DNA of 64,000 nucleotides from JAIVJG01 sp964236735 (GCA_964236735.1 CAXSFM010000003.1:186001-250000), one strand, 5' to 3'; positions 19,101-27,704 are shown, counted from the first letter of the stretch. Made by a program: numbers and translations. Notes: generated from the sequence alone by a model not told the origin.

Positions 19101-19569
19101 ACGGCGCATCTGCGAAGACCTCTCGCCTTCGGTGCTCGTCAACGTCGGGTTCGCCGCCGCGCTCGAATGGGCGCTCGCGGAGCAGGTCTCGCATCTGCCC
19201 GGCGACTGCAAGTTCGCTTACGAGTTCGCGTGCGACGAAGACATCGAAGAGCGCGTGCATTTTACGCCCGGCGTGCAGATGCAAATCTATCGGGTCGTGC
19301 AGGAGGCCGTTAGCAACATCTGTCGCCACGCTCATGCGACGCGCGTGCGCCTTTCAGTTAACTTCACGGCGGACGATGATTTTATGTTGACGCTGGAAGA
19401 TGACGGGCGCGGCTTCGAGGCGCAACACAAACGCGCGCGCGGCGGGCGTGGCCTCGCCAACATCAGAGCGCGCGCCAGTCTCATCGAAGCCGAAGCCGAA
19501 TGGAGGAGAGGCGCGGACGGCGGCACAATCTTCGTACTCAGGAAATCAAACTCTAAAATTGAAGCGTGA
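16141..19569 (+). CDS. Propeller-Y_Y_Y sensor histidine kinase, 1142 aa
   Basis: The GTG overlapping the preceding stop is the likely start. The first 50 residues make a signal peptide: a basic part KAKGKRQKAK and a hydrophobic part ALCLLPFAFCLSTGA-Q. Both are encoded by the arms of a GGCAAAA palindrome. Residues 50-760 are Reg_prop propeller repeats (MMWFGTDAGLARYDG, VAWFGTDRGVCRYDA, LWIGTASGGVFYF), then a Y_Y_Y domain (773-856) and one membrane helix (862-885). A HisKA_3 domain (RRIARDLHDQTLADLRRLL, His near 924) and a HATPase (EDDGRGF, GGRGLANI) follow. It is a periplasm-sensing kinase of NarX/propeller type, paired with the overlapping regulator. Confidence 0.93.
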   Translation: MKAKGKRQKAKVRRAAAAHHTRRRLPSLSSRAALIFALCLLPFAFCLSTGAQPETTSLHQWGAVTLFHGLPSDRVRAIAQDADGMMWFGTDAGLARYDGRRVQTVTDEELAARRVLALRFDADGALWVGTDGSGALVRLREGGAFAAIAETKGKSVTAIIAPESGRVILATTDGFIFDCRRQSDDTFAVKPLAEQITAGGAGKQQPLELTSLAIDGGDTLIVGTRGRGLLAVRAGGALRESTVRPRPFFIEAIESDARDARGGQQRQHLAVGAQTQAGDSGLYSASSADVASSLRLNKITDGATGNVTALKFDGAGDLYAATDGQGVLRYRGGQRLQHFTFEGTAGGLRSNRIYSIFFDREGVAWFGTDRGVCRYDARGVGVETVSDDADGNFVRALYRTTTARGRLLLAGTNRGLFARDEASATWREVEGITNKTVYAIAQDKDSLLLVGTAGGLYVGSAADANELGGTLQLATEDAGKALRDDDAGAKSKKTRATAKPSVETAQQSGEPAAATTAGGSVRAIAMFGGETFIATYGRGVERFETGTRRRTLVWPREGDENARLREVVSLYADEAARRLWIGTASGGVFYFDGTEVKTDPALEALRRRTIWSMSGSSSGANDGGGGSWLWLATGNGLYAYRSGGALVEAVPGIDARAVFAISTETARAQFTQAWCATAGAGVFKVSLEEQFGAINARLDAERGLPSQNAFALLLETGATAAAAAGDVNSPLLVGTTRGLARYEPNAAPPKLKLTRVTTSRSVQPEELNAGAPLRLEYPQNSLSLDVAAGVSRTFPEQFQYSFLLSDARGRTVKQKLSHDAQFQIEQLAPGAYHVTARAYTTDLVASAPLVFDFEVARAPFPRTTVALSVLLALALVALVVAGVQHRKIVRSRGALVDANRQLADARLRLENEGEIERRRIARDLHDQTLADLRRLLLLTDEMQRDDASIVKTSGHATASDGHARAAATTSLDPAALRAEIESISQEIRRICEDLSPSVLVNVGFAAALEWALAEQVSHLPGDCKFAYEFACDEDIEERVHFTPGVQMQIYRVVQEAVSNICRHAHATRVRLSVNFTADDDFMLTLEDDGRGFEAQHKRARGGRGLANIRARASLIEAEAEWRRGADGGTIFVLRKSNSKIEA
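16145..16282. repeat. Palindrome built of GGCAAAA words, coding for a signal peptide
   Basis: Four GGCAAAA copies on the left are mirrored by a TTTTGCC run on the right, with about 70 bases between. The whole element lies inside the start region of the propeller kinase and is read in frame. Confidence 0.85.
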
Positions 19570-19649
19570 AGTTTCCGCCGGATGGCCGTCGCGAATCAGC
19601 CGAGCGTGTAATTTTGGAGACAGTGTGATTTTTACTTTTGCGGTGATGA

Positions 19650-19919
19650 CTACTGCACGGTGGCGGGGAGGAGCGAGCCGCGACGGTCGGTGGCGACGCC
19701 CCAGCCGTCGTCTATGATGCCGATCATGCCGTGAAAGTGGATGTCTGTGCCGGAGAGGACGAGCAGCACGTCGCCCGCGCGCACGTCTTTGTTTTCGACG
19801 TGGAAGCGAATCACGCTGGCGTTGCCGTTCTGCTGTTCGAGCGTGATGAAATCGAAGGTCGCGGCGTCTTCCACAACGGTCTGCGAATTATTACTGTGAT
19901 TGGTCGGTTCGTTAGCCAT
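19650..19919 (-). CDS. Hypothetical protein, 89 aa
   Basis: The frame begins MANEPTNHSNNSQ after an AAGGA ribosome site and encodes a small, probably beta-rich cytoplasmic protein (FDFITLEQQNGNASVIRFHV, DVLLVLSGTDIHFHGMIGII). I do not recognise a family. It is the last gene of a three-gene minus-strand set led by a ferredoxin-like protein, with 50 bases to the gene before it, so it may be co-transcribed and share that role. Confidence 0.65.
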   Translation of the reverse strand: MANEPTNHSNNSQTVVEDAATFDFITLEQQNGNASVIRFHVENKDVRAGDVLLVLSGTDIHFHGMIGIIDDGWGVATDRRGSLLPATVQ

Positions 19920-19968
19920 TGAGTCCTTACCTCGCCGTGTCTAGCTCTGCGGCGATGTGCATCATACG

Positions 19969-20553
19969 TTAAAAGTTTTCGGGATGAAAAGCTCTGCCGT
20001 AAAGCTCTTGATAAATCCAGCCGAGCACGCGCGCTTCGGCAGTGCAGAGCGTTTCGAGCCAGCAGCACGTCAGATAAATCTCGCGCTCGCGATGGCTCGG
20101 AATTTTTTCGGCTTCGGTGAGAACGGGCGAGTCTTCGTCCGGTTGTAAACTGTAAGCTGTGGCGATGGCCTCGTTCGTCTGCTTCGCATCTTCGAGCGCG
20201 GCGAGCAAATCTTTGAGCCAGCCGTGCAACTCCGACTCAGTGACGTTCTCAGCGACCGCGCCCATGATGCCGACGGCGAGCCGGTCTTCGGCGCGATTGA
20301 AATGATAAGCGTCGGGCTGCGCGGCGAGCGTCTCGCCCTGCTTCCATTGAAAGAGCACTTCGACGGCGGGAAAATTGACGACCGCAACGCGCTCATCGTA
20401 CATCAAAAACCACTGGATCAAATCGGCGAGAGACGCAGGCTCGACGCGCCCGCCCGCGTCACGCCGCAGAGACGGCGGCCCCGCACCGTTGTTGTCAACG
20501 CTACCACGCGCGCCGCTCATCTTGCCGTTGCTTTCTTTCGTGCTTGCCATCAT
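19969..20553 (-). CDS. Hypothetical protein, 194 aa
   Basis: After a disordered Gly/Ser/Arg-rich N-terminus comes a helical domain with SLADLIQWFLMYDERVAVVNF, HFNRAEDRLAVGIMG and ESELHGWLKDLLAALEDAKQT. The C-terminus has three Cys in LTCCWLETLCTAEAR and ends YQELYGRAFHPENF. No known family is apparent. It lies 44 bases downstream of the ferredoxin-like gene and 49 bases upstream of the 89-residue gene on the same strand, suggesting one operon. The Cys group could hold metal or a cluster, but spacing does not match a standard site. Confidence 0.7.
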   Translation of the reverse strand: MMASTKESNGKMSGARGSVDNNGAGPPSLRRDAGGRVEPASLADLIQWFLMYDERVAVVNFPAVEVLFQWKQGETLAAQPDAYHFNRAEDRLAVGIMGAVAENVTESELHGWLKDLLAALEDAKQTNEAIATAYSLQPDEDSPVLTEAEKIPSHREREIYLTCCWLETLCTAEARVLGWIYQELYGRAFHPENF

Positions 20554-20597
20554 CGAATAAATTGAAAGTCTGTTAGCTCAAAGTTCGCCGGAGAGTT

Positions 20598-21635
20598 TCA
20601 GACGCTGGCTTCCGCCTGCGTTTCGGCGTTTGCGCCTTGCGACTCTTTTTGCCGGCGCAGGAATTTTCCGTAGAAGCCGTTCCACGGCGGAATGACGACG
20701 GAGACCGCGCCCGTGCCTTGCGCTTGGCATGAAAGACGAATCAGCGGTTGCGCTTCCTCCGTTTCGATGTAGCCGAGCAGCGGCATCAAAGTCTTTTCGC
20801 GCCGCGCGACGGGCGTCAACTTTTCCGCGCCGCCGAGCACGCCGACCCAGCACGTCCCGCACGCCGCCGAGCGGCACTGGACGGGAATCGGCCCTTCGTC
20901 AACGGTGCAGCGCGGATCAATCTGGCTCCAATCGCGCCGGTCGGTCGCCGCGCCCGATGCGACTTCCTGCATGTTGATAATCTTGAACTCGCGTCCGTCC
21001 TTGTTCTCGTCCCACACGACAGTCCACTGCTTGTCCGTCGTCCGCAGGAAACCGAGCATCCCCTGCCCGTCGTCCTTCGCGCGCTCTTTCAAAATTTGCG
21101 CGGGCGATTTTTTGAGATGCTTGCCATCAATCAAGACCGCGCCCGGCGTTGCCTTGAACGCCGCGAGTCCGGTCTGCTGCAATGTCATCAACGCGACCGC
21201 CGCGATGCCGAGCGCGAGCGGCTGCTCGACCTTGCGCGCCAGAGCGATGTGTCCCGCCACTTCGCGGACGAGATCGGTGAGCGAGCCGGCGGCCACGGCG
21301 CGCGTCTCTTTTGAATCGGCGAGCGCGATGACGGCGCGCTTCGCTTCAGGCCAGAAACGATGGCCGTAGAGAAATGTGTGCGAGGAATCAATCTGATTCT
21401 TCAGTTGATAATTGCCCTGCATCAACAATTCCTGCGCGAGTTTCGCGGGGTCTTCCGCCGACTCGAAAGCGCGCCACAGCGCGAGCGGGAAAAAGCGAAA
21501 CCAGATTTGCGTCGCCGTCCTGTCAACCTCGTGAATTGAAGGCAGCAGTTCGGCCAGCGCGCGCGCCCATGCGTCTTCATCGTGTACGTGCAAAAAAGTT
21601 TCCAGAGTGGACTTTGTCTCTAACACAGTGCTCAT
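20598..21635 (-). CDS. Protein with C-terminal 2Fe-2S ferredoxin domain, 345 aa
   Basis: The C-terminal third carries the plant-type [2Fe-2S] pattern CRSAACGTC (C-x4-C-x2-C) with a distal Cys in IRLSCQAQG, about residues 255-310. The N-terminal two thirds (DEDAWARALAELLPSIHEV, SHTFLYGHRFWPEAK, LIDGKHLKKSPAQILK) are helical and match no family I know. The start has GAGGA 4 bases upstream. It heads a probable operon of three genes, the others being unrecognised. Role is probably electron transfer or redox sensing tied to the N-terminal domain; that is inference. Confidence 0.85.
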   Translation of the reverse strand: MSTVLETKSTLETFLHVHDEDAWARALAELLPSIHEVDRTATQIWFRFFPLALWRAFESAEDPAKLAQELLMQGNYQLKNQIDSSHTFLYGHRFWPEAKRAVIALADSKETRAVAAGSLTDLVREVAGHIALARKVEQPLALGIAAVALMTLQQTGLAAFKATPGAVLIDGKHLKKSPAQILKERAKDDGQGMLGFLRTTDKQWTVVWDENKDGREFKIINMQEVASGAATDRRDWSQIDPRCTVDEGPIPVQCRSAACGTCWVGVLGGAEKLTPVARREKTLMPLLGYIETEEAQPLIRLSCQAQGTGAVSVVIPPWNGFYGKFLRRQKESQGANAETQAEASV

Positions 21636-21766
21636 AGTTCCTCTACTTAAAAAAATTGCCTTGGAATTGAAACGGAGAGTTTAACCGTCTTCGCGCGCAG
21701 GGACAAACGCGCAGCAGCGTCAAGCGTCTCAACCGCCACGCTTTCATCCTTCTGCCCTCACCTACT

Positions 21767-21944
21767 ATTGCGGGTTGCAAATGAATGTGACCGGAGATTG
21801 ACCACAGAGGACACGGAGTAGCACAGAGGCAGTACAGAGGAGACAATCAACCCTCCGCTCTTTCCTCTGTGTCTCTCTGTGTCCTCTGTGGTGAAAAGTC
21901 TTTCTCTCAACTCTCACTCATTCGCAAACCGCTATAACTTTTTG
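21767..21944. repeat. MITE-like palindrome with shared terminus, CAGAGGACAC core
   Basis: The outer ends GCGGGTTGCAAATGAATGTG and the inverted GCGGTTTGCGAATGAG match the ends of the elements near 60661 and 61457. The core arms, CCACAGAGGACACGG and CCTCTGTGTCTCTCTGTGTC, are unrelated to theirs. The element fills the gap between two minus-strand genes. Confidence 0.75.
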
Positions 21945-21978
21945 CTCTGACTCCTGTTTGGTAATTCGTGCTTCGGGT

Positions 21979-23616
21979 TTACTTGCTTGCCGCCAGCGTG
22001 TCCGACATCCACTTTTGCAACATCAGCAAAAAGTCAAGACTGACTTCGCTCGCCTTGTCGCCGGTCTTGCACCCGTCGAGCGGTGACGGCGTGAAGAGGT
22101 GCGAGAGATTAGGAAAGATACGCAGAGTCACGCGCTTGTTGCCCGCGTCGCCCAGCGCACGCGCGAGTTCGAGCGCGTGATACGGAAGCACCAGCGCGTC
22201 ACGCTCGCCGTTCAAAATCAAGACGGGAACATGCACGCGCTTGATCGTCTGCGATGGGTCGCTCGCCGCGTGCTCGCGGAACCACGCCAGCTTGTCGGCA
22301 TCCGCCCCCGCGCCCTTCGGGTCGGCCTTCGCCTTGTCGAAGAGTTCGATAATCCGCCGCGCGATGGCCGGGTCTTGCGTTCTATCCGAAGGATCAACGG
22401 CGCGCTGCAACGCATTGTTGAATATCGTCTGCTCAACGACGACACGATCAACCGGACGCGACGCGCCCGCGAGCAGCGCGACGGCGGCGACGCGCGCGTC
22501 TTCGGCGGCGATGATGGCGGCGGTCTCCGCGCCCTCGCTGTGTCCGACGAGCGCGAGACGTTTCTTGTCAATCTCGCCTCGAGTGGTGAGATAGTCGAGA
22601 GCCGCGCGCGTGTCGTTGACGAGGTCGCGGTACGACGCGGTCGTCTTCGTCGGCGTGCTCGCGCCCGCGCCGCGATCATCCGCGCGCAGCACGGCGACAC
22701 CGTTAGCGGAAAGTCTCTCGGCGACGAGGCGATAGATATTATTGATCGTCGAGCCGTCGCGATCCTGCGAGCCGGAGCCGGAGATGATAACGGCGGCGGG
22801 AAACGGCGCGCTGCCGTTCTTCGGGATGGTCAGAGTTCCGGCGAGTTTCTGCTCACCGTTGTGGAAGACGACTTCCTCGCTCGCATAAGGATCGTTCGGC
22901 GAGCCGGGTGCGGCGGCCTTCGTCGCAGCGGGAAAAACTGCGGCGGCCAAATCCTCCGCGCCCTTCCGCACGACTGTGATGCCCTGTGACGGAACAGCGA
23001 TGAGCAGGGGCGTGTAAGTCGCGTCAGTCCAGATTTCAAAACTCAGGCCGAGGTCTGTGGCGGCGCGAAAGTGTTCGGTCGCGAACGGCTTCCCCTTGAC
23101 GTTGAAAGATGGAGCGTCAACGCGCTCAAGCGTCAACGCGAACCCCAGAGCTTGCGAAGGCAGGAAGGCGTCGAAGCTCTGCCGCCCGCCGCGCTTCACG
23201 TCGTACTGCGGAAACAAGAAGAGGAATTGATGCCACGCGCCATTTTCTAATAGCGCGCGCGGCTGCGCCTTGACCAGACGCTCCGCCTGCCCCGCCGCCC
23301 TGACCTTGACGCCATCAGACGTGAACTCCTGCGAGAGAGCCTGCGCGCCGTTCATCTCCAGAGTGAAACTCAGCGGCCTGCCGTCCGCCGCGACCGCCGT
23401 CGTGATTTTGAACTTCGTGCCGCCGAAACTGATCTCCGACTCGGACTTGCGCGAGTTGTCCGCGCTCGTCAACAGCGTGTAAGTCTCCAGACCGAATTGC
23501 TGCCCGCCAACGTAGGTCGTGTATGTCCCCGTCGAGGTAGCCTGCGCGCGCGCCGTTGTGTTGTTGAAAATAATCACGGTGATGATTATGAGAATGGCGG
23601 GAATAATATTTTTCAT
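21979..23616 (-). CDS. Exported alpha/beta hydrolase, 545 aa
   Basis: The ATG with GGAGG 5 bases upstream (MKNIIPAILII) is preferred to a GTG 12 bases earlier. A signal peptide ends TTARA-Q. The first 220 residues are a beta-rich domain of unknown role, and the last 300 are an alpha/beta hydrolase: oxyanion text ISGSGSQDRDG, nucleophile elbow LVGHSEGAE, Asp in LNGERDALVL and His in FPNLSHLF near the C-terminus. The family includes periplasmic esterases and peptidases of the YpfH/BAAT type; the substrate is unknown. A MITE-like palindrome follows the stop. Confidence 0.88.
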   Translation of the reverse strand: MKNIIPAILIIITVIIFNNTTARAQATSTGTYTTYVGGQQFGLETYTLLTSADNSRKSESEISFGGTKFKITTAVAADGRPLSFTLEMNGAQALSQEFTSDGVKVRAAGQAERLVKAQPRALLENGAWHQFLFLFPQYDVKRGGRQSFDAFLPSQALGFALTLERVDAPSFNVKGKPFATEHFRAATDLGLSFEIWTDATYTPLLIAVPSQGITVVRKGAEDLAAAVFPAATKAAAPGSPNDPYASEEVVFHNGEQKLAGTLTIPKNGSAPFPAAVIISGSGSQDRDGSTINNIYRLVAERLSANGVAVLRADDRGAGASTPTKTTASYRDLVNDTRAALDYLTTRGEIDKKRLALVGHSEGAETAAIIAAEDARVAAVALLAGASRPVDRVVVEQTIFNNALQRAVDPSDRTQDPAIARRIIELFDKAKADPKGAGADADKLAWFREHAASDPSQTIKRVHVPVLILNGERDALVLPYHALELARALGDAGNKRVTLRIFPNLSHLFTPSPLDGCKTGDKASEVSLDFLLMLQKWMSDTLAASK

Positions 23617-23705
23617 CAAAGCCTCCACACATCGAAATGTGACTAAAAGATGGTCGTCATGCCAGAATTCTTACAAAGGATAAGTGTTATAGTTCGGGGC
23701 ACGCA

Positions 23706-24845
23706 ATGGCACAAGATCAAGAGACAAAGCGTTTGAGCGAGTTGACGGTGGCGGATGCGCGCCGCGTGCTCGTCTATGGAGCAGTAACGTTGCTGGCGAT
23801 CTTTCTCTTTTTCTGGCTTATCGGGCAGGTGCTGGTCGCGCTGTTGCTCGGCACGGTGGCAGGCGCGTTTCTGCTGCCGGTGCAAAAATGGCTGGAGCGT
23901 CGCCTGCACGCACGCGCGGGCAGCGCGCTCATCACCATCGCTCTGATCGTCGTGCCGCTCGTCGTGCTCGTCGGCTACGGTTGGAGCGAGTTGTCCGGCT
24001 ATTCGAAGACGGTCTTAGACAAGCGCGAGCAAATCATCGCCGACATCAGCCGCTCGCTCGCCGAGTACGTGACGGTGGAAAACACGCGCGCCGGTCTGGA
24101 GACAGCCTTCGGCGCTGCCGTCATGCGCTCCGGCGAGGCGGTGCAGTCTCTGCATCAGCAGGCCGCGCTCTTGCTGGCTTCGGCGGTCATCTTTTTCTTC
24201 ACGATGTTCTACGTGCTGACGCAGCGCACGCGCCTCGCCTCTTATGTCAAGGTGCGCGTGCCCGGAGAATTTTTGCCGCTCTACGAAAAGCTCTGCGCGA
24301 ACGTGGGCGGCGCTCTGCGCGGCGCGCTCCTCGCCGTCACGGTTGACCAGACGATCAAGGGCTTCGCGATTCTCGTGATGAACCTCGCCTTTGGCGTGCC
24401 GCTCGCGGTCGTGCTTGCTATCGTGACGTTCCTCGCCGGATTCTTCCCTCTGCTCGGCGAATGGGCGATCTACATTCCCATCAGCGTCTATCTGCTCGTC
24501 TTCCAACACAGGCCGCGCGCCGCGCTCGCTTATCTTTTAATCGGCTTCGTGATGACGCTCTGCTCGTCGCTCATCGTGCGCCCGCGGCTCGCGGTGCTCG
24601 GCGCGGGACGCTTCAATTTTTACTGGATGCTACTGTCGCTCATCACAGGCGTCTTCGCCTTCGGCATTCCCGGCATCGTGCTTGGCCCCGCTATCCTCGG
24701 CTTCTCCAAAGCGGTCTTCGACACGCTCGTCGGCGACGTGCGTTATGAAACTTCTCTGTTGAAGGAAGAGAGAGCGCAGGTTAGAGAACAGGCGGCGATT
24801 GAAGCTGAAAATGCAGAAGCGGCGGCGAGCGTCGCACCTCAATAA
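23706..24845 (+). CDS. AI-2E family transporter (PerM/YdiK-like)
   Basis: The product of 379 residues has about eight membrane helices in the usual order, starting with LLAIFLFFWLIGQVLVALLL and PLVVLVGYG. The conserved middle SAVIFFFTMFYVLTQ and the C-terminal VTFLAGFFPLLGEW and FGIPGIVLGPAILGF regions are typical of the PerM/AI-2E exporter family. A hydrophilic loop lies around 90-150. Members move small solutes or ions; autoinducer-2 export is known only for some, so the substrate is open. No Shine-Dalgarno sequence is visible. It is divergent from the exported hydrolase. Confidence 0.9.
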   Translation: MAQDQETKRLSELTVADARRVLVYGAVTLLAIFLFFWLIGQVLVALLLGTVAGAFLLPVQKWLERRLHARAGSALITIALIVVPLVVLVGYGWSELSGYSKTVLDKREQIIADISRSLAEYVTVENTRAGLETAFGAAVMRSGEAVQSLHQQAALLLASAVIFFFTMFYVLTQRTRLASYVKVRVPGEFLPLYEKLCANVGGALRGALLAVTVDQTIKGFAILVMNLAFGVPLAVVLAIVTFLAGFFPLLGEWAIYIPISVYLLVFQHRPRAALAYLLIGFVMTLCSSLIVRPRLAVLGAGRFNFYWMLLSLITGVFAFGIPGIVLGPAILGFSKAVFDTLVGDVRYETSLLKEERAQVREQAAIEAENAEAAASVAPQ

Positions 24846-24858
24846 ATTCCGGGACACA

Positions 24859-25209
24859 CTAGCCCGGCGGCCAGTTGAGGGGGCGTCCACCGAGAACGTG
24901 CGCGTGGATGTGAAAGACCGACTGACCCGCGCCCGCGCCGTTGTTGATGACCGTGCGATAACCGCTCTCCGCGACGCCTTCAAGCTCGGCGACACGCGCC
25001 GTCGCGCGCAGCAATTGTCCGAGCGTCGCGTCCGTCTCCGGCGTCGCATCATTCAAAGACGCGATGTGGCGGCGCGGGATGACCAGTACATGCGACGGAG
25101 CCTGCGGGTTGATGTCGCGAAACGCCAAGACCGCTTCGTCCTCATAAACAAGATCGGCCTTCATCTCGCCGGCGACTATCTTGCAGAAGATGCAATTTTG
25201 TTCAGACAT
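24859..25209 (-). CDS. HIT-family nucleotide-binding protein, 116 aa
   Basis: The histidine-triad signature HIHAHVLGG is near residue 100, with CIFCKIVAGE at the N-terminus supplying a CxxC. Such proteins hydrolyse adenosine 5'-monophosphoramidates or related nucleotide conjugates. The start MSEQNCIFCK is preferred because the longer frame upstream is a palindrome arm. The gene lies downstream of murA on the same strand with a palindrome in the 80-base gap, and converges on the AI-2E transporter. Confidence 0.95.
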   Translation of the reverse strand: MSEQNCIFCKIVAGEMKADLVYEDEAVLAFRDINPQAPSHVLVIPRRHIASLNDATPETDATLGQLLRATARVAELEGVAESGYRTVINNGAGAGQSVFHIHAHVLGGRPLNWPPG

Positions 25210-25214
25210 TATGC

Positions 25215-25301
25215 TAAATGATGAGTGATGAATGCGGAATGATGAATCAAGACGAGCGCCTTGCTTTCTATTCATCATTCATCATTCATCACCCATCATT
25301 T
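25215..25301. repeat. Palindrome, ATGATGAATG-word family
   Basis: The arms AATGATGAGTGATGAATGC and complement enclose the loop CAAGACGAGCGCCTTGC. The element reaches into both neighbours: its right arm supplies the last residues and the TGA stop of murA, and its left end lies 5 bases before the HIT gene start. Confidence 0.85.
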
Positions 25302-26608
25302 CCTTTCTCCAGCGGTGTGAGCGGCGCGGTCACGGAATCACGGACGCGCTCGATGTCCGCGCCGAGCGCGCAGAGTTTCGATTCGATTTTTTCGTAGCCG
25401 CGATCAATGTGATAGACGCGGTCTATGATGGTTTCGCCCTGCGCGGCGAGTCCGGCGAGGACGAGAGACGCAGAAGCGCGAAGGTCTGACGCCTGCACGC
25501 GCGCGCCCACGAGCGTCGTCGCCCCCGTGACGATGGCCGTATTGCCTTCGATTTGAATCGAAGCGCCCATGCGCTGCATCTCGGAAGCGTGCATGAAACG
25601 ATTCTCGAAAATCGTCTCGGTGATGCGCGCGCTGCCACTCGCTTGCGTCATCAAGGCCATGTACTGCGCCTGCATGTCTGTGGGAAAGTGCGGGTGCGGC
25701 TCGGTCATCACGTCGCTCGCCACGAGTCCCGTTGACGCGCGACGCACGCGCAGAGTGCTCTGGTTCAACTCTTCAATCTCGACGCCCGCCTCGCGCAGTT
25801 TGGCGATGACCGCCGCCGAATGTTCGGGGCGACAATCTTTGACTTCGAGTTCCCCGCCCGTAATCGCGGCGGCGACGAGAAACGTGCCCGTCTCGATGCG
25901 GTCGGGAATAATCGTGTGCTCCGCGCCGCCGAGCGATTCGACGCCGTCAATCGTCACGACGGAAGTGCCCGCGCCGCGCACGCGCGCGCCCATGCGATTG
26001 AGCAATTCCGCGAGGTCGCTAATCTCCGGCTCGCGCGCCGCGTTGTGCAGCACGGTCTGGCCTTCGGCGAGCGCGGCGGCCATCAATAAATTTTCCGTGC
26101 CCGTGACCGTCACCTTCTCGAAATGAATCTCCGCGCCGCGCAGGCGACCGCGCGGCTTCGGCGCGCGCGCCACCACGTCGCCGGCTTCGAGCGTCACCTC
26201 CGCGCCGAGTTGCTTAAAAGCTTCGAGGTGCAAATCAATCGGGCGCGTGCCGATGGCGCACCCGCCCGGAAGACTCACCTTCGCCTTGCCGAAACGCGCG
26301 AGCAAAGGCCCCAGCACGAGCACGGAGGCGCGCATCGTCTTCACCAATTCATAAGGCGCTTCAAACAGCTCGATGTGCGAGGCCGTAATCTTGTGCGTCC
26401 GCAAATCCGGCACGAGCACCGTCGCCCCGAGGTCTTCGAGCAGACGGCGTTGCGTCAGGCAGTCGCGCACGTAAGGGACGTTGTGCAGCGTGACTGTCTC
26501 CGCTGTCAGCAGAGGCGCGACCATGCACGGCAGCGCAGAATTTTTCGCGCCGCTAATCGTCACACGCCCGCTGATGGGTCGCCCGCCGCGTATTAGAAAT
26601 TTATCCAT
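25289..26608 (-). CDS. murA: UDP-N-acetylglucosamine 1-carboxyvinyltransferase
   Basis: MurA catalyses the first committed step of peptidoglycan synthesis, moving enolpyruvate from PEP to UDP-GlcNAc in the cytoplasm. At 439 residues it has family length. Residues K22 and N23 of ISGAKNSALP and the catalytic Cys117 of PGGCAIGTRP, target of fosfomycin in Cys-type enzymes, are present. The MDKFLIRGG start matches the family; an upstream extension to 26674 would translate a palindrome. The C-terminal residues GNDG and the stop are encoded by the next palindrome. Confidence 0.97.
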   Translation of the reverse strand: MDKFLIRGGRPISGRVTISGAKNSALPCMVAPLLTAETVTLHNVPYVRDCLTQRRLLEDLGATVLVPDLRTHKITASHIELFEAPYELVKTMRASVLVLGPLLARFGKAKVSLPGGCAIGTRPIDLHLEAFKQLGAEVTLEAGDVVARAPKPRGRLRGAEIHFEKVTVTGTENLLMAAALAEGQTVLHNAAREPEISDLAELLNRMGARVRGAGTSVVTIDGVESLGGAEHTIIPDRIETGTFLVAAAITGGELEVKDCRPEHSAAVIAKLREAGVEIEELNQSTLRVRRASTGLVASDVMTEPHPHFPTDMQAQYMALMTQASGSARITETIFENRFMHASEMQRMGASIQIEGNTAIVTGATTLVGARVQASDLRASASLVLAGLAAQGETIIDRVYHIDRGYEKIESKLCALGADIERVRDSVTAPLTPLEKGNDG

Positions 26609-26613
26609 AGAAG

Positions 26614-26697
26614 AGCAGTGATCAGTGGTCAGTGGATAGTGGGCAGCAGGAGAGGCAGGGTTTTGACTGAACACTGCTCACTATCTACTGACCACTG
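26614..26697. repeat. Palindrome, CAGTGGT-word family
   Basis: The arms read CAGTGATCAGTGGTCAGTGG and ACTATCTACTGACCACTG. The right half shares CTGAACACTGCTCACTATC with the element at 31376. It starts 5 bases upstream of the murA ATG and separates it from prmC. Confidence 0.8.
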
Positions 26698-26732
26698 TTT
26701 TTCGCGATTCTAGCACGCACAAGAATCTCAAT

Positions 26733-27641
26733 CTACTCTGTGCGCCTGAGCGCGACGGTGCGCGGGATGCCCTGCAAGTCCGCGCGGATGCCGAGCAGCG
26801 TCCAGACGCGCGCGTCTATCAACGCACGGACGGCGTCGTGCTGATCGTAGCCGATCTCGAAGACGAGTTGGCCGCCGGGTTTGAGAAACTGCGGCGCGTC
26901 AAAAATGAGGCGACGGATGATGCGGAGACCGTCACTATCAGCAGCATCGTCGCCGTCGTCCGGCGTGAGCGCGTGGCGCGGCTCGTGTTCGCGGACTTCG
27001 CGTTGCAGTCCCGCGATGTCCGCGGCGGCGATGTAAGGCGGGTTCGAGACGATGATGTCGAAGCGCGCGTCGTCGCCGTGCGCGTCTTCGCGGAGCGCGT
27101 CGAAGAGGTCGGAGACGTGAAGTGTCAGACGCATATTGACGCCGTGAAGCGCGGCGTTGCGTTCGGCGATGTGCAGTGCGTCGGGCGAGATGTCGAGGCC
27201 GACGGCGCGCGCGTCTCTCCGCTCGTGCAGGAGCGCGACGGCGACGCAGCCCGAACCCGTGCCAACGTCGCAGATGTGCGGCTGGCTCGCGTCGCGCAAA
27301 AGCTCAAGCGCGGTTTCGACGAGCAGTTCCGTCTCCGGGCGTGGAATCAAAACGGCGGGCGTGACTTCAAACTCAAGGCCGTAAAATTCCTGCCGTCCCG
27401 TGATGTATTGCAGCGGCTCGCACGCCGCGCGTCGCGCCACCCATTGCCGAAAGCGCGCGAGGCGGTCATCCGCGATGCGCTCGTCGCTGTGCGTCACCAA
27501 GTATGCTCTGTCGCATTCGAGCGCAAACATGAGCAGCGTCCCGGCCTCGCGTCTGGCATCTGCAAGGCCAGACTTACGGAGAGCGGTCGCGGCTTCCAGC
27601 AACGCCTCGGCCAATGTCATCTCTGTTTGCTCTTCGTTCAT
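26733..27641 (-). CDS. prmC: Release-factor glutamine N5-methyltransferase
   Basis: PrmC methylates the GGQ glutamine of release factors RF1/RF2 with S-adenosylmethionine. The N-terminal helical domain (LLEAATALRKSGLADARREA) is followed by a Rossmann fold with VGTGSGCVAVAL and the catalytic IIVSNPPYIAA. At 302 residues it is normal. The start MNEEQTEM is chosen because the family begins near there and the upstream stretch is unlike it. It precedes murA on the same strand with a palindrome in the gap. Confidence 0.95.
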   Translation of the reverse strand: MNEEQTEMTLAEALLEAATALRKSGLADARREAGTLLMFALECDRAYLVTHSDERIADDRLARFRQWVARRAACEPLQYITGRQEFYGLEFEVTPAVLIPRPETELLVETALELLRDASQPHICDVGTGSGCVAVALLHERRDARAVGLDISPDALHIAERNAALHGVNMRLTLHVSDLFDALREDAHGDDARFDIIVSNPPYIAAADIAGLQREVREHEPRHALTPDDGDDAADSDGLRIIRRLIFDAPQFLKPGGQLVFEIGYDQHDAVRALIDARVWTLLGIRADLQGIPRTVALRRTE

Positions 27642-27704
27642 CGTGATTCCCCGTCGCGCTCCCTCATCCGACCTCGCGCGTGACTTGCGCGGCAAGGTGT
27701 GGGA

